Source: Priapulus caudatus | Lineage: Eukaryota; Priapulida; Priapulimorpha; Priapulimorphida; Priapulidae | Length of the DNA: 24,314 bases | NCBI RefSeq assembly: GCF_000485595.1 | Contig: NW_014577905.1 | Span: 213,371-237,684 of the forward strand | Reading direction: 5' to 3' | Part shown: positions 9,353 to 18,341 of the stretch, in pieces | Layout of the letters: every line of letters begins with the position of its first letter | Position numbering within the stretch: the stretch's first letter is position 1 | Translations under genes and position numbers: made by a program | The notes under the pieces: model-generated | Told to the model about the DNA's origin: nothing | Databases searched by the model: none | Seen by the model: only the letters and a program-made list of their open reading frames with translations

Positions 9353-9903
9353 GCGGCAATGACGACAATCGTGACGATGCTACTTCGCAGACACGCAGAG
9401 ATCTTACGCCAGGACCAGAAAGTAGACACGATGCAGAACAGGAAGATAAATCAAAACCAGAGCCAGAGCTGAGGCCACATACTGAACCGGAACAGGAATT
9501 AAATCCTGAACCAACACCAGAACAAATTCAAGAACCGGAACCGGAATTAAATCCTGAACCAACACCAGAACAAATTCAAGAACCGGAACCGGAATTAAAT
9601 CCAGAGCCGAAACAGGAATCGATTCCCACACCAGAAGCGGACCCACAACCGGAACCGGACCCACGACCGGAACCGGACAGTCCAATAAAAACTGCCGGGA
9701 CAGGTGAAGTTATTATTCCTGACGATATCGACGGATATGCAGAGCCGGTGGCAGCGCGGAGTTTAGACGGCTTCTTCTGTTTAGACGACGAGACCAGGGC
9801 AACCATACAGCGCGATACCGATAAACTGTACAAGTGGGCAGTGAACTGCCGCAGTGACGACATGCACATGATCAAAGAACTACTCTTTCCCGACGAGAAT
9901 TAG
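9073..9903 (+). CDS. Unrecognised acidic, repeat-rich protein, single exon, 276 aa
   Basis: No family recognised. The start is ATG at 9073 in a good context (AAAATGG); the stop is TAG at 9901-9903. Residues 1-62 are charged and probably helical (KRREAQKLEKKETEKRRKEEE). Residues 65-93 are two runs of 14 Asp split by Ala79. Residues 120-210 are Pro/Glu-rich, with a 16-residue unit (ELNPEPTPEQIQEPEP) repeated. Residues 215-276 are more complex in composition (IIPDDIDGY, SLDGFFCLDDETR) and end MIKELLFPDEN. DTKLYDW (18-24) and DTDKLYKW (248-255) suggest related motifs at both ends. There is no signal peptide or membrane segment. Two CREs lie upstream and a polypyrimidine tract begins right after the stop. 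Continuous frame with complex ends supports a real gene; an extra upstream exon cannot be excluded. Confidence 0.7.
9265..9351 (+). repeat. In-frame GATGAC hexamer array (poly-Asp)
   Basis: Alternating GAT/GAC codons give 14 Asp, one Ala (GCT at 9307) and 14 Asp. The alternation marks a hexanucleotide microsatellite, so length is probably polymorphic while staying in frame. Confidence 0.95.
9495..9605 (+). repeat. 48-bp coding tandem repeat
   Basis: Two identical 48-base units (9495-9542 and 9543-9590) and a partial third encode the Pro/Glu-rich 16-residue repeat. Perfect identity shows a recent duplication. The length is a multiple of three, keeping the frame. Confidence 0.96.
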
Positions 9904-9943
9904 TATGCGGTACGTTTGCGTGATAGACTAGTACCACCATCTA

Positions 9944-9949
<6 letters not shown>

Positions 9950-9985
<36 letters not shown>

Positions 9986-11735
9986 CTACTTTCTTCTCTC
10001 TCCCTCTCTCTCTGCTCTCTCCTCGTCTCTCTCTCTCTCTCACCTCTCTCTCTCTCTCTCTTTCGTTCTCTCTCTCTCTCTCTCTCCTCTCTCCTCTCTC
10101 TCCCTCTTCGTGCATCTCTCTCTCCCCTCTTTTATCTCTCTCTACTCTTCTCGTGTTTGGTCGGGCGTTAAGGGATCACTCACATCCCCTCTCTCTCTCC
10201 TCTCTCTCTCTCGTCATCTCTGCTCTCTCTCGTCTTTTCTCTCTCTCTCTCTCGGCTCTCTCATCTCCTCTCTCACTCTCTCGTCGCTTCTCTCTTTCTC
10301 TCTCGTCGCTCTCTCTCTTTCTCTGATCGTCCCTGCTCTCTCTGGTACCCTCATCTCCGAAACACACTTTCCGGCCTGGGTCGTTTACTTATCCTCTCTC
10401 TCTGTCTCTCTCTCTCATCGTCTCTTTCTCTCTCGTCTTCTTCTCCCTCTATCTCTCTCTTTCTCGCTCATCCGTTCTCTCTCTCTCCTCTCTCTCACTT
10501 TCGGGGCGGCTCACTTTTCGGCTGTCGTTTCCTCTCTCTCTCTCTCCTCACTTTCGCCGTCCTGTCTCATCTCGGTCGAGATCTCTCTCTCTCTCTGCTC
10601 ATCTCTTCTCTGCTCTCTCTCTCTCTCGTCGTTCTCTCTGCTCTCATCGTCCTCACAGCACATGGGGCACGGGACACATTCAGAGCACAAGCTCAACAAG
10701 GGCGCCTTCGGGCGATGCTGGAGCCGACTTTCGCTGTCTTTTACTCTTGCTATCTCTTCGATCTTCTCCGTCTTCTCTCTCTCGCCAGGGTCTCTCTCTC
10801 TCATCTCTACTCTCTCTCTTTCTCGGGCTCTCTTTCTCTCTTCTCTCTTTCTCTCTCTCTCTCTCTCATACTTCGGCTGTCTTTCTCCTCTCTCTCTCTC
10901 ACTTTCGGGCCGTCTAATTCTCTCTCTGCGCTCTCTCATTGTCTCCAGTCGTCTTCTCTCAACTCCTCTTCTCTCTCTCCTCTTCGTAGGTCTCTCTCTC
11001 TCCTAACTCTTCTCATCTTCTCTTCTCTCTCTCTTCTCTCTCTCTCTCTCTCTCCTCCTCCTCTAATCTGCTCTCTCCCGCTCTCATCCCCCCTCCTCCT
11101 CTCTTCTCTAACTCTTCCTCTCTCTCTCCCTCTCTCCCCCCTCCTCCTGCTCTCTCGTAACTCTTCCTCCTGCATCTCTCGGCCATCTCTCCCCGCTCCT
11201 CTTCTCCCTCCTCCTCTCTCTCTAACTCTTACCTCTCTATCCTCCCCCCTCTCTTCTCCCTCTACCTCCTCTCTCTCTGAACTCTTCCTCTCTCTGCTCT
11301 GCCTCCCCTCTCTCCACCCCTGCGACTCATGCTCTCTCTAACTCTTCCTCTCGTCTCTCTCTCCCCTCTCTCCCCCCTGCTCCTCTGCTCTCTAAGCTCT
11401 TTGCCTGCTCTCCTCTCCCCTCTCTCCGCCCTCGCTCCTCTCTCTCTCTAACTCTTACTTTTCTCTCTCCGACTCTCTGCCACCCTCCTCCTCTCTCTCT
11501 AACTCTTCCTCTCTCTCTCCCCTCTCTCCCCCCTCCTCCTCTCTCTCTAACTCTTCCTCTCTCTCTCCCCTCTCTCCCCGCCTCACTCCTCTCTCGCTAA
11601 CTCTTCCTGCTCTCTCTCCCCTCTCTCCGCCGCTCCTGCCTCTCTCTTAAGACGTCTTACCTCTCTCTCTCACCTTTCTCTCCCCCTCCTCTCTCTTTAA
11701 CTCTTCCTCTCCCTCTCTTGTCTCGCCGCGATCAT
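9950..11735. repeat. 1.8-kb polypyrimidine (CT)n-rich tract
   Basis: The + strand is nearly all C and T, mostly CTCTCT, starting about 47 bases after the stop of the 9073 gene. Non-CT islands occur near 10150-10190, 10343-10390, 10500-10530 and 10655-10740. Two islands (10517-10561 and 10872-10914) share the pattern TTCGGCTGTC ... CACTTTCG ... CCGTC, so the tract grew partly by segment duplication. Long reading frames here are compositional. The strand bias would favour triplex (H-DNA). Confidence 0.95.
11004..11715. repeat. Degenerate ~50-bp minisatellite within the CT tract
   Basis: The marker TAACTCTT or a close variant occurs at 11004, 11109, 11158, 11223, 11279, 11339, 11393, 11449, 11500, 11548, 11598, 11648 and 11698. 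Spacing is 48-65 bases, settling to exactly 50 at the right end. Each unit reads roughly TAACTCTTCCTCTCTCTC followed by a C-rich stretch and CTCTCTC. Confidence 0.85.
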
Positions 11736-12098
11736 CTGCATATTTTCTTCACGCTCAACGTATTTTCTCTTCGGTCCCTTTTTTTTATTCCTTCCCCTTT
11801 TTACCATCTTTACTACGATCCATTTTAGGAGAATATATTTGTTAAAGCTCGCCACGAAACCTCGCAATCCCTGCGTCTTTATATTTCAACCTTCAAATGC
11901 TCTTAATGGCGGCCGTTCATTTTCAGGGCGTGTGGCTTTACAGAGTCGTAGTCCGCGACGCTACAAAAAAAATCATATCCAGGTATTCTTTACGATGCGA
12001 ATCCAGCGAATGGCGAACGAAGATGTGGGGTCGGTGTCAGGAGAGGTTCACTAGTCTGTGAATTGCGCTGCCATCGTAGGCCTACTAACATCGGCAGC
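11736..12098. other. Non-coding spacer
   Basis: T-rich at its left end, then unique sequence. A short open frame (11839-12054) has no recognisable feature. Nothing else seen. Confidence 0.6.
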
Positions 12099-12456
12099 AG
12101 TTAGAGCAGCGGTTCTTAACCTGGGGGTCGTAACCCACATGGGGGTCGTTTTTTCGGGGGTCATCAAGGGGTCATAAATGAAACGAATCCATAAAAATTC
12201 TATATAATTATCAGGGTACTACAAAATTTAATTCATAAATTTGGTTGCCCACAAGCCCAAAGCACTTGTCCGATTTTTGTTTATCACCGGATGGCTGCGA
12301 AGCAATTTCAGCCATCCCATTGACAGAGAGTATTGGCAGATGTTTCCATAAATCGGATTGTTTTTTTTTCAAGTTTTGTTTCGGGGGTTACGGTACTGAC
12401 CAAGAATGTATGATGGGGCCGTGGGGCCTAAAAGGTTAAGAACCACTGAGTTAGAG
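12099..12456. mobile_element. hAT-type MITE with 8-bp target duplication
   Basis: The element runs 12107-12448 (342 bp). The left end is CAGCGGTTCTTAACC; the reverse complement of the right end is CAGTGGTTCTTAACC, one mismatch in 15. Identical 8-base flanks AGTTAGAG lie at 12099-12106 and 12449-12456. CAGNGGTTCT termini and an 8-bp duplication are hallmarks of hAT elements (Charlie-like). The interior has the GGGGTCGTAACCCACATGGG stretch next to the left end and no transposase frame, so it was mobilised in trans. Confidence 0.93.
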
Positions 12457-13700
12457 GAACAGTAGTAGGCCCCTACTAGAGCTGACAGAGCTGCCAACCC
12501 TTCCGATGTCGGCGGCGATTTGTACGATTTTAGCCTATAATTCCGCCATTACGATTCACTCACATGTTCTACAATTTTGGACCATTATGCGTGGAAAAAA
12601 TTTAATCTCGATGTAAAAACTGCCTGGAGAATTGTTACCATTCCTGCTATGGGAGTGGTCATTTTACAGAAAGTTGATATATATATATATATATATACAG
12701 TACTTCCAAGGAACGTAACACTCATTCAATTAGTCCAGCGGTAGAGACTCGACCTATCATGTTCAATGTTGTGTTGTATTATTTGTGTTCTCATAGCCTG
12801 TTTCATAGACTACGAATTATGTATGACTGTATCATAAATGTATTAAGTTAGTCTATGCTTGTATCTCTGTGTTTGTCGTTACATTACGATGAGTATGCAT
12901 ATGATTGTATTTTATTTGTAAATTGATGTAGAACTGTTATTGAATCATGTAGTATTGTGCTTAAATGACTCGTTACCCCGGATTCCTACTTGCTGAAGAA
13001 AGTTCCCACTTGTAAAGATTCAAATTCTTATTAGATAAAGGTCAATGGACTGCTTACGTAATGATGAGTAGCGAAAAGCTAATTATAGAATCTACATAGT
13101 TGCATATTTCTATCACACACACATAATACACAATTTCGTGTTTATGCGTATGATTATTGCATTCATGCCCAGAATAACTGTGACGACAGTGCTAAGAAGT
13201 GTGCGGCTTCTACGCTATTTAATAAAGCACATGGTAGTGACTGCTGTTAAGCTGTATGCTGTATGCACATGGTATAGAGACTGCTGATAAGCTGTATGCG
13301 TACTTGCTGCTCACGGTATAAATGCATAATATATACTTTGGATCGGTAATATTAGATTGGGGTAGGTTTCTCTCCCGCTTCTCTCTCTCTTCCTCTCCAA
13401 CCCCGCCTATCACTTTTTTCTCTCTATTATATATTCTATATAGCACCCACGCTGGCGGTCCGTCTCCACGCAACACATGACACCGCGCATATACTATACT
13501 ACTATAGCAAGTATGTACTCTCTTATGTACATGTTCTAAAAAATACGATTCTTTGAGGCAGATATTGGACATAATTATGCGAGCATCAACGGTAGCTTAC
13601 AAAACGCAACAACAAAGCTATAAAACAAAGCTTAAATTATAGACATCAGATTATAACGCATCACTTTGGTGAATTCCATTTTGGTGGAAATGCTTTTTAA
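12457..13700. other. Intergenic, no supported gene
   Basis: (TA)n at 12677-12697 and otherwise unique AT-rich sequence. An antisense open frame at 13219-13572 has no recognisable domain. Short direct repeats AGCTGTATGC occur near 13250-13300. Confidence 0.6.
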
Positions 13701-13711
13701 AGTAGAGAGTC

Positions 13712-13855
13712 GACATCAGAGAGTAGATTGGTGTGAAAGATGCCCACCCTAGCTAACATCACGCAGTTCAACACACAGTAGCGAGTAGATTGTTGAAGTG
13801 ATACTTTCAGGTGCAGGGTGGAGACAAATGATCTGTCTCTCCACCCTCTGATGTC
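13712..13855. repeat. Inverted-repeat cluster with a strong hairpin
   Basis: GACATCAGAG (near 13712) faces CTCTGATGTC (13846-13855). Inside, AGGGTGGAGACA (13815-13826) faces TGTCTCTCCACCCT (13834-13847), a 12-bp stem with a 2-base bulge. GGTGTGAAAG occurs near 13730 and again near 13872, linking this cluster to the fold-back element that follows. Confidence 0.65.
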
Positions 13856-13862
13856 CGGGATT

Positions 13863-14024
13863 GATTCGTCTGGTGTGAAAGGTGTTGGCAGAAAGATGCG
13901 ATATGATATGACTACTTTTTTTTTTTAGGGTTAGGGTTAGGTTTTTTTTAAGTGCCTAGTAGTCATATCCTAAGTGCCTAGTAGTCATATCATATCGCAT
14001 CTATCTGCCGGGTGCGATTCGTCT
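13863..14024. mobile_element. Inverted-repeat element A with TTAGGG core
   Basis: Thirty-base arms at 13887-13916 and 13980-14009 are reverse complements with one mismatch (core GATGCGATATGATATGACTA). Between them are a T-run, TTAGGGTTAGGGTTAGG (13925-13941), another T-run and two 21-base copies of TAAGTGCCTAGTAGTCATAT-C (13949-13969 and 13971-13991). The 9-base sequence GATTCGTCT lies on both sides (13863-13871 and 14016-14024), as a target duplication would. The arms do not reach the duplications symmetrically (15 bases left, 6 right). There is no coding capacity. Confidence 0.65.
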
Positions 14025-14157
14025 CGGTACGCCATATTGGTTCGTTATAAGTAAGCCATTGTGACGGACATTATTCGATTAAATGACCGGGCACTGTCTC
14101 TTTCCCGTTCTAGATCTCTCCCGCCTCCACCTATTCGGAAGTAGGTTGAATTGATAC

Positions 14158-14247
<90 letters not shown>
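14158..14247. repeat. (TA)n microsatellite, 90 bp
   Basis: Three TA blocks separated by TATTATA phase shifts, able to extrude as cruciforms. Confidence 0.97.
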
Positions 14248-14251
<4 letters not shown>

Positions 14252-14335
14252 CAGTGATATTTTTGTAGCATAAACAGAACATACGCAAACCCAGGTACCC
14301 GCCAACACCACAACAAACAAATAGCACTAGGCTAC

Positions 14336-14870
14336 AACGGGCCACAACAAACATTCCGCACTCCGGTTATTGCTGAACGCGGCGGCAGAACGCGGGCCAT
14401 TCTACTAGCCGATGCGCCACAATGGCGACCAGTCATCGATCCGCGTCGCTAATCGATTGGCATCGATTCGTGGGCGCGATCGCGGTGACAGGCCGAGGTG
14501 TTTACGGCCAGGGAGTGACGTCACTGACGATTACTTAACGATGAATAACGTTAGCGACTTACGAGCTGTGAGGAATTGTGTCCGCTAACGACAGCTCGTT
14601 AGCGGCTGATCGCTCCACCGCCACGTCAGCAATGATTGAGTAATGGCCTGCTCGTTAGCAGTCGTGGATGGTTGCGTTCATGCCAGGGTGAGAACGAACG
14701 TTACCCCCCCCTGCCATTCCCAGCGCAGCGACACCCATGTGCTCCCGCCCCTTTCTCCCTCGTCTTCGCGCTCGCTCCTGTCCCCCCCCCCGAGCAGGCC
14801 GTGGGAGAGTCGGCGTGGGAAGCGACACTCTCCCAGCCATCGACGTCCCGCTCAGCGAAGCTGTGAAGTG
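14336..14870. promoter_or_regulatory. CpG-rich region upstream of a candidate promoter
   Basis: GC- and CpG-rich compared with flanking DNA. It contains a perfect CRE (TGACGTCA, 14516-14523), several GATCG/CGATTG palindromic bits and a perfect 10-bp hairpin CCGCTAACGA-CAGC-TCGTTAGCGG (14582-14605). Overlapping short open frames in 14636-14921 lack recognisable domains. Best read as the upstream region of the TATA/initiator at 14945. Confidence 0.45.
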
Positions 14871-14944
14871 AGAGTCATGATCGACGAAGGAAGGCGGTTG
14901 AGAGGTGTGTAGCCGCAGCAATATTCATCACGTGCGTGCGTGCA

Positions 14945-14980
14945 TATAAGCTCCGTGCGCGCATACGGTGGCCTGTCAGT
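14945..14980 (+). promoter_or_regulatory. Candidate TATA box plus initiator
   Basis: TATAAG at 14945-14950 and TCAGT at 14976-14980, whose A would be +1 at 14978. That puts the TATA first base at -33, the expected spacing for TFIID-directed initiation. TCAGT is the classical invertebrate initiator. A splice donor lies 88 bases downstream. Confidence 0.5.
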
Positions 14981-15065
14981 AGAAGCTCGCGGACACACGC
15001 ACGCGCACGCACGCACGCACGCACGGTCATATACGGCGACCGCTACTTCGTTGATCTTCCGCTAC
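14978..15065 (+). other. Candidate 5' non-coding exon
   Basis: From the predicted start to the donor CTAC|GTAAGT at 15066 there is no ATG, so this would be a leader exon. It contains an ACGC tetranucleotide run (about 14994-15025). The next exon is not identified; the ZP-like exons at 19375 on the same strand are the nearest candidate. Inferred from promoter geometry and the donor only. Confidence 0.35.
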
Positions 15066-15194
15066 GTAAGTTTTTCCCGCGTCTAGGTTTGTTACCCGCT
15101 TGTTTACCATATATAATATAGACGAAATTCGTTGACGCAGTGCGGTGCTATGTAGTGCCTTGGTTCCTTTATATGAAGTAATACGATACGAACA

Positions 15195-15350
15195 TATAGA
15201 GTCTCATCAACTATAACATAGAAGGATTCTAGATACGACTGTATAGAGTCTTATCCTCTATAGCACAGAGGAAGTCGAGGTACGGCTATATAGAATATAG
15301 AATCACCCCCTCTATAACATAGAGGAAAGCTAGATACGGCTATATAGAAT
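15195..15350. repeat. ~47-bp minisatellite, about three units
   Basis: Units start TATAGAGTC or TATAGAATA at 15195, 15242 and 15289 and share CTCTATAACATAGAGGA and TAGATACGGCTAT. The third unit is a few bases longer. A partial fourth runs into (CT)n. Confidence 0.8.
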
Positions 15351-15376
15351 CTCTCTCTCTCTCTCTCTCTCTCTCT
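15351..15376. repeat. (CT)13 microsatellite
   Basis: Uninterrupted CT dinucleotides directly after the 47-bp minisatellite. Confidence 0.97.
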
Positions 15377-15787
15377 AAGCTTCGGGTATAAGCTCACTAG
15401 CTTCTACAATATCTTACAACTGTCTACGTCATGTTGTGCCTTTATGTCACAAACAGGTACGTGACTTTACACTTATCTAAGACTAAAATTAAATACATGT
15501 GTGTATATTTATATATTATAAACACATTTAATTTTTTTTTGGCAAAAACGAAATACCAACTAACCATCAGATGTTGATTTTATAGCGTAATTGCATTAAA
15601 CTGTGGTATTTATGATGTTAATAACCATTAATCAATCAACACGCTTCTATTTCACCCCATTTAAAGAACATTACAACGCGTCTATATTTCTACCTCGCTA
15701 ATACCGGCTGCCATAAAATATTCATCGTCGAATGAACACGCAAATGATGAATTACTGGGGAACCGCCTATTTCTGTCATTTTTAGTA
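15377..15787. other. Non-coding, AT-rich
   Basis: No gene, transposon end or array recognised. Confidence 0.6.
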
Positions 15788-16132
15788 ATAAGCCATATCG
15801 GAAAGTCCCCGCCGCCATATTGAGATCAGATAAGAGGGGGTATAAGTTGCCTATATATAACATGGTTACGATAATACTAATCTATGTTTTTGATCTATAA
15901 TTCTCTTCACTAACATCGCACTTCAATTCACAGGTGCGTTTCTGTTTACAGAAACGTTTACGAATATGATTGTGGTCATTTGGGATATTTTGCAACGTTT
16001 GTGTTCATGCAAAAACTAAAAACGCACAAGTGTTTACGTTAATCATGTACTTTCCTAAGCGTGCCTCGGCCATTTTATACCCCCCTTTTCTATGACCTAA
16101 ATAACACAGCTGGACTTTCCAATATCACTTAT
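15788..16132. mobile_element. Fold-back (MITE-like) element, 345 bp
   Basis: The outer arms 15788-15808 and 16112-16132 are reverse complements with three mismatches in 21 (shared ATATNGGAAAGTCC). A second inner pair follows: GAGGGGGTATAA near 15834 faces TTATACCCCCCTTTTC near 16074. The interior has a hairpin CGTTTCTG-TTTA-CAGAAACG (15937-15956). No open frame. No definite target duplication, so the superfamily is undetermined. Confidence 0.6.
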
Positions 16133-17200
16133 AGCAGTGTCTTATACAGCCACTTACCCCCCGAGCTAGCCTAATTACCATCATAATTTGAGCAAACCTA
16201 GCCACAATCGAGAAACACTGCAACTCCGACGTCAACTATACAGCAAATATTATTTAACGCTAAAAATATTCAAAAAATGCTTAAAAACATATATATTTCG
16301 TTACAAAGGAGCTGGTCAGAAAAACTGAAAGAGTAGCAATTTTGTCAAACATAATATAAATGTAATTTATGTTTTTACTAACCCTAGGAATAAGTATGAT
16401 AATGAATAGTAAAAAGTTATTAAATCTGACTAAAAATTTTCTTACAATTTTAGGACAATCCTGTACTGAATTGTAATGTAGCAAATCTAGTTATATGTAA
16501 ATCATCTAATGTTAAAGATAAGTTAGGGTAAAGATAATATGATATAACATCTTTTAATTTAAGTGCCACGGAAAACATGTAACAAAACGTAAATAACACA
16601 TAAACAACACATAAGCAACACGTAAACATCAGTTGAGATCCGATTGATTCGATCACAGGTGGCTTAGATAATAGTTACATAGTGTACGTGTTACCTAACA
16701 GGCCTATTCTTTCATGTACTCCCACACGCACATGTATGGTTAACCGGGTATTATTGAAGATTTATATAATATAGCGGATATCACATAACTATGAATATTT
16801 TCACCGAGACTCGAGTATAGGTGTGAACAATTAAGAATTACAGACAAAATCGTTTTTCGATATTCGATTATATATTCGAATTTTGGCGATACTCGCTGTT
16901 TGATGCTTAAGGCTAAATATGGGTACACGCCATTTGCACCGGGAGGCGAAATTTCAGCTAACTTCGAGAACCAATAACATTTTGGCAGGCGCGCATGCGC
17001 ACTCGAAAATATCTTTAACTCGAAAAATCTGACGAATCGTGAAAATGCTATGCTGAGTCATACACGGCCTGTCCCTAAAAATGCTGATGGCCCTACATCG
17101 GTGTACGAATGTCATACATTAACAGGACACACGGCGTTGCCAGGGGAAATAAAGCGCTCATTTGGCGAGCGTTTGGTTGAAAGAAAAATACCCAAAAATC
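16133..17200. other. Intergenic, no supported gene
   Basis: AT-rich unique sequence. Open frames on the minus strand (16281-16928) are short, hydrophobic and AT-driven, without domains. A perfect NRF1-type motif lies at 16990-17001. Confidence 0.55.
16990..17001. promoter_or_regulatory. NRF1-type motif
   Basis: CGCGCATGCGCA matches the NRF1/alpha-PAL consensus YGCGCAYGCGCR. A similar GCATGCGCAG is near 19015. No associated transcription start could be assigned. Confidence 0.3.
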
Positions 17201-17201
17201 G

Positions 17202-17243
17202 ATCTATCTATCAATCTATCTATCTATCTATCTATCTATCAAT
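17202..17243. repeat. (ATCT)n microsatellite
   Basis: About ten ATCT units with two ATCA variants. Confidence 0.95.
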
Positions 17244-17256
17244 CAAAAAGGGGGGC

Positions 17257-17305
17257 GTCGGCTGCGGCGATGTTGAATGAGGAGTAGCGAAGCGAGTCGT
17301 GCGCG
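17257..17305. repeat. 49-bp dispersed repeat, copy 1
   Basis: Identical over 49 bases to 21672-21720; it starts GTCGGCTGCGGCGATGTTGA. Both copies have a tetranucleotide repeat on the left and a (GT)n tract on the right, and similarity continues imperfectly into GTGTGAG-GCC-TGTGTGCGTG. This looks like one end of a dispersed element with a microsatellite tail. Family not recognised. Confidence 0.85.
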
Positions 17306-17325
17306 GGTGTGAGCTGCCCTGTGTG

Positions 17326-17326
17326 C

Positions 17327-17378
<52 letters not shown>

Positions 17379-17406
17379 TGTGCTGTGTATGTGTGTGTGT
17401 GTGTGT
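17326..17406. repeat. (GT)n microsatellite
   Basis: GT dinucleotides, interrupted by GGTGTGCTGTGTA near 17376-17390. Confidence 0.96.
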
Positions 17407-18073
17407 CGTTCGTCGTCGTGCTGCGTGCGTGCTTGTATGCGGTGGCGGCTCGGCGGGTATATTGATTTATGAACGTTCTGTGAAGTTGATTAAATTGTGA
17501 ATCTAGCTGTTTGGCTGACGAAGTCGCATTTTAATATCAAATAAACAGTAATTCCAGAATTTTTTGTGTACAGTTTTGTTTAATAATAAACATGCAGTAT
17601 AAGCATTTATCTAGGGTATTTCTAGATCTATGATAACTGATTGATATATAGTTAACAAAACATACACGTATTATATTAATATCTACGGAGCGGGAAACTA
17701 TCATGGAAGATGGTACGTGTATAAGGAGAAATATCTACTATTATATTAGACACCATAAAACAGCTAAATACTCGTTTCTGCTTTTGGCCCTGGAAATGTC
17801 TGTCGAAATATACTTACACAAGCTGTAACGCAGAGAAAAACAAAGATGTCAACAAAAACCGAAATCATTACCGAAACTTTGCTCATCTCTCAAGTCTCAA
17901 CTCAACAAAAATCTTCATATTAAATTAAAGTAATTATGGTACACGCATACCTGTTTTCGTTTTTGTTAAATTCTGCTCACTGTTAGATCATTGTTTAGTC
18001 GTTGCGTAAAAGTCTAAATAGCTCGTTTCTATTCCAGTCTATATTCAATATCAAACAGATCAAACAGTGCATT
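17407..18073. other. Non-coding, no gene seen
   Basis: A short GC-rich stretch, then AT-rich unique sequence with no supported features. Confidence 0.6.
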
Positions 18074-18340
18074 ACTACTAAAGCACGAAGGGTCGTTGTC
18101 GTAACAGGTACTACAGATATGTACCCGAGGTAGTTTTAGGTTGCTTTTATATTATGTTATATTTTTTATATGAGGTATGTTTAGGTTAGGGTTAGGGTTA
18201 GAATTAGGGGTTAGCGGTTAGTGTTAGGATTAGGTACACCTCTGTAGTACAAGTCTGGTACACTTTGTTTATACATATATGTACCTCGGGTACATATCTG
18301 TAGTACCTGTTACGACAACAACCCCTTGAGCACTACTAAA
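18074..18340. mobile_element. Inverted-repeat element B with TTAGGG-like core and 9-bp TSD
   Basis: Perfect 38-base inverted arms lie at 18095-18132 and 18282-18319 (outer part GTTGTCGTAACAGGTACTAC) and continue with mismatches for 12 more bases to the element ends at 18083 and 18331. ACTACTAAA flanks both ends (18074-18082 and 18332-18340), a 9-bp target duplication. Inside is an A/T-rich part and a degenerate TTAGGG array (about 18180-18232: TTAGGTTAGGGTTAGGG, then variants). Long terminal repeats with a 9-bp duplication resemble Mutator-like MITEs. No coding capacity. Confidence 0.75.
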
Positions 18341-18341
18341 G

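Noticed and set aside
9916-11341. Ser/Leu-rich plus-strand and Arg/Glu-rich minus-strand frames
   Set aside because: Products of the CT tract. Frames run through repeat units with no recognisable domain.
12735-12790. tRNA-like A box (TAGTCCAGCGGTAGAGAC) with a weak GTTCAAT further on
   Set aside because: No acceptor or anticodon stem can be formed and the B box is poor; at most a chance match or worn SINE head.
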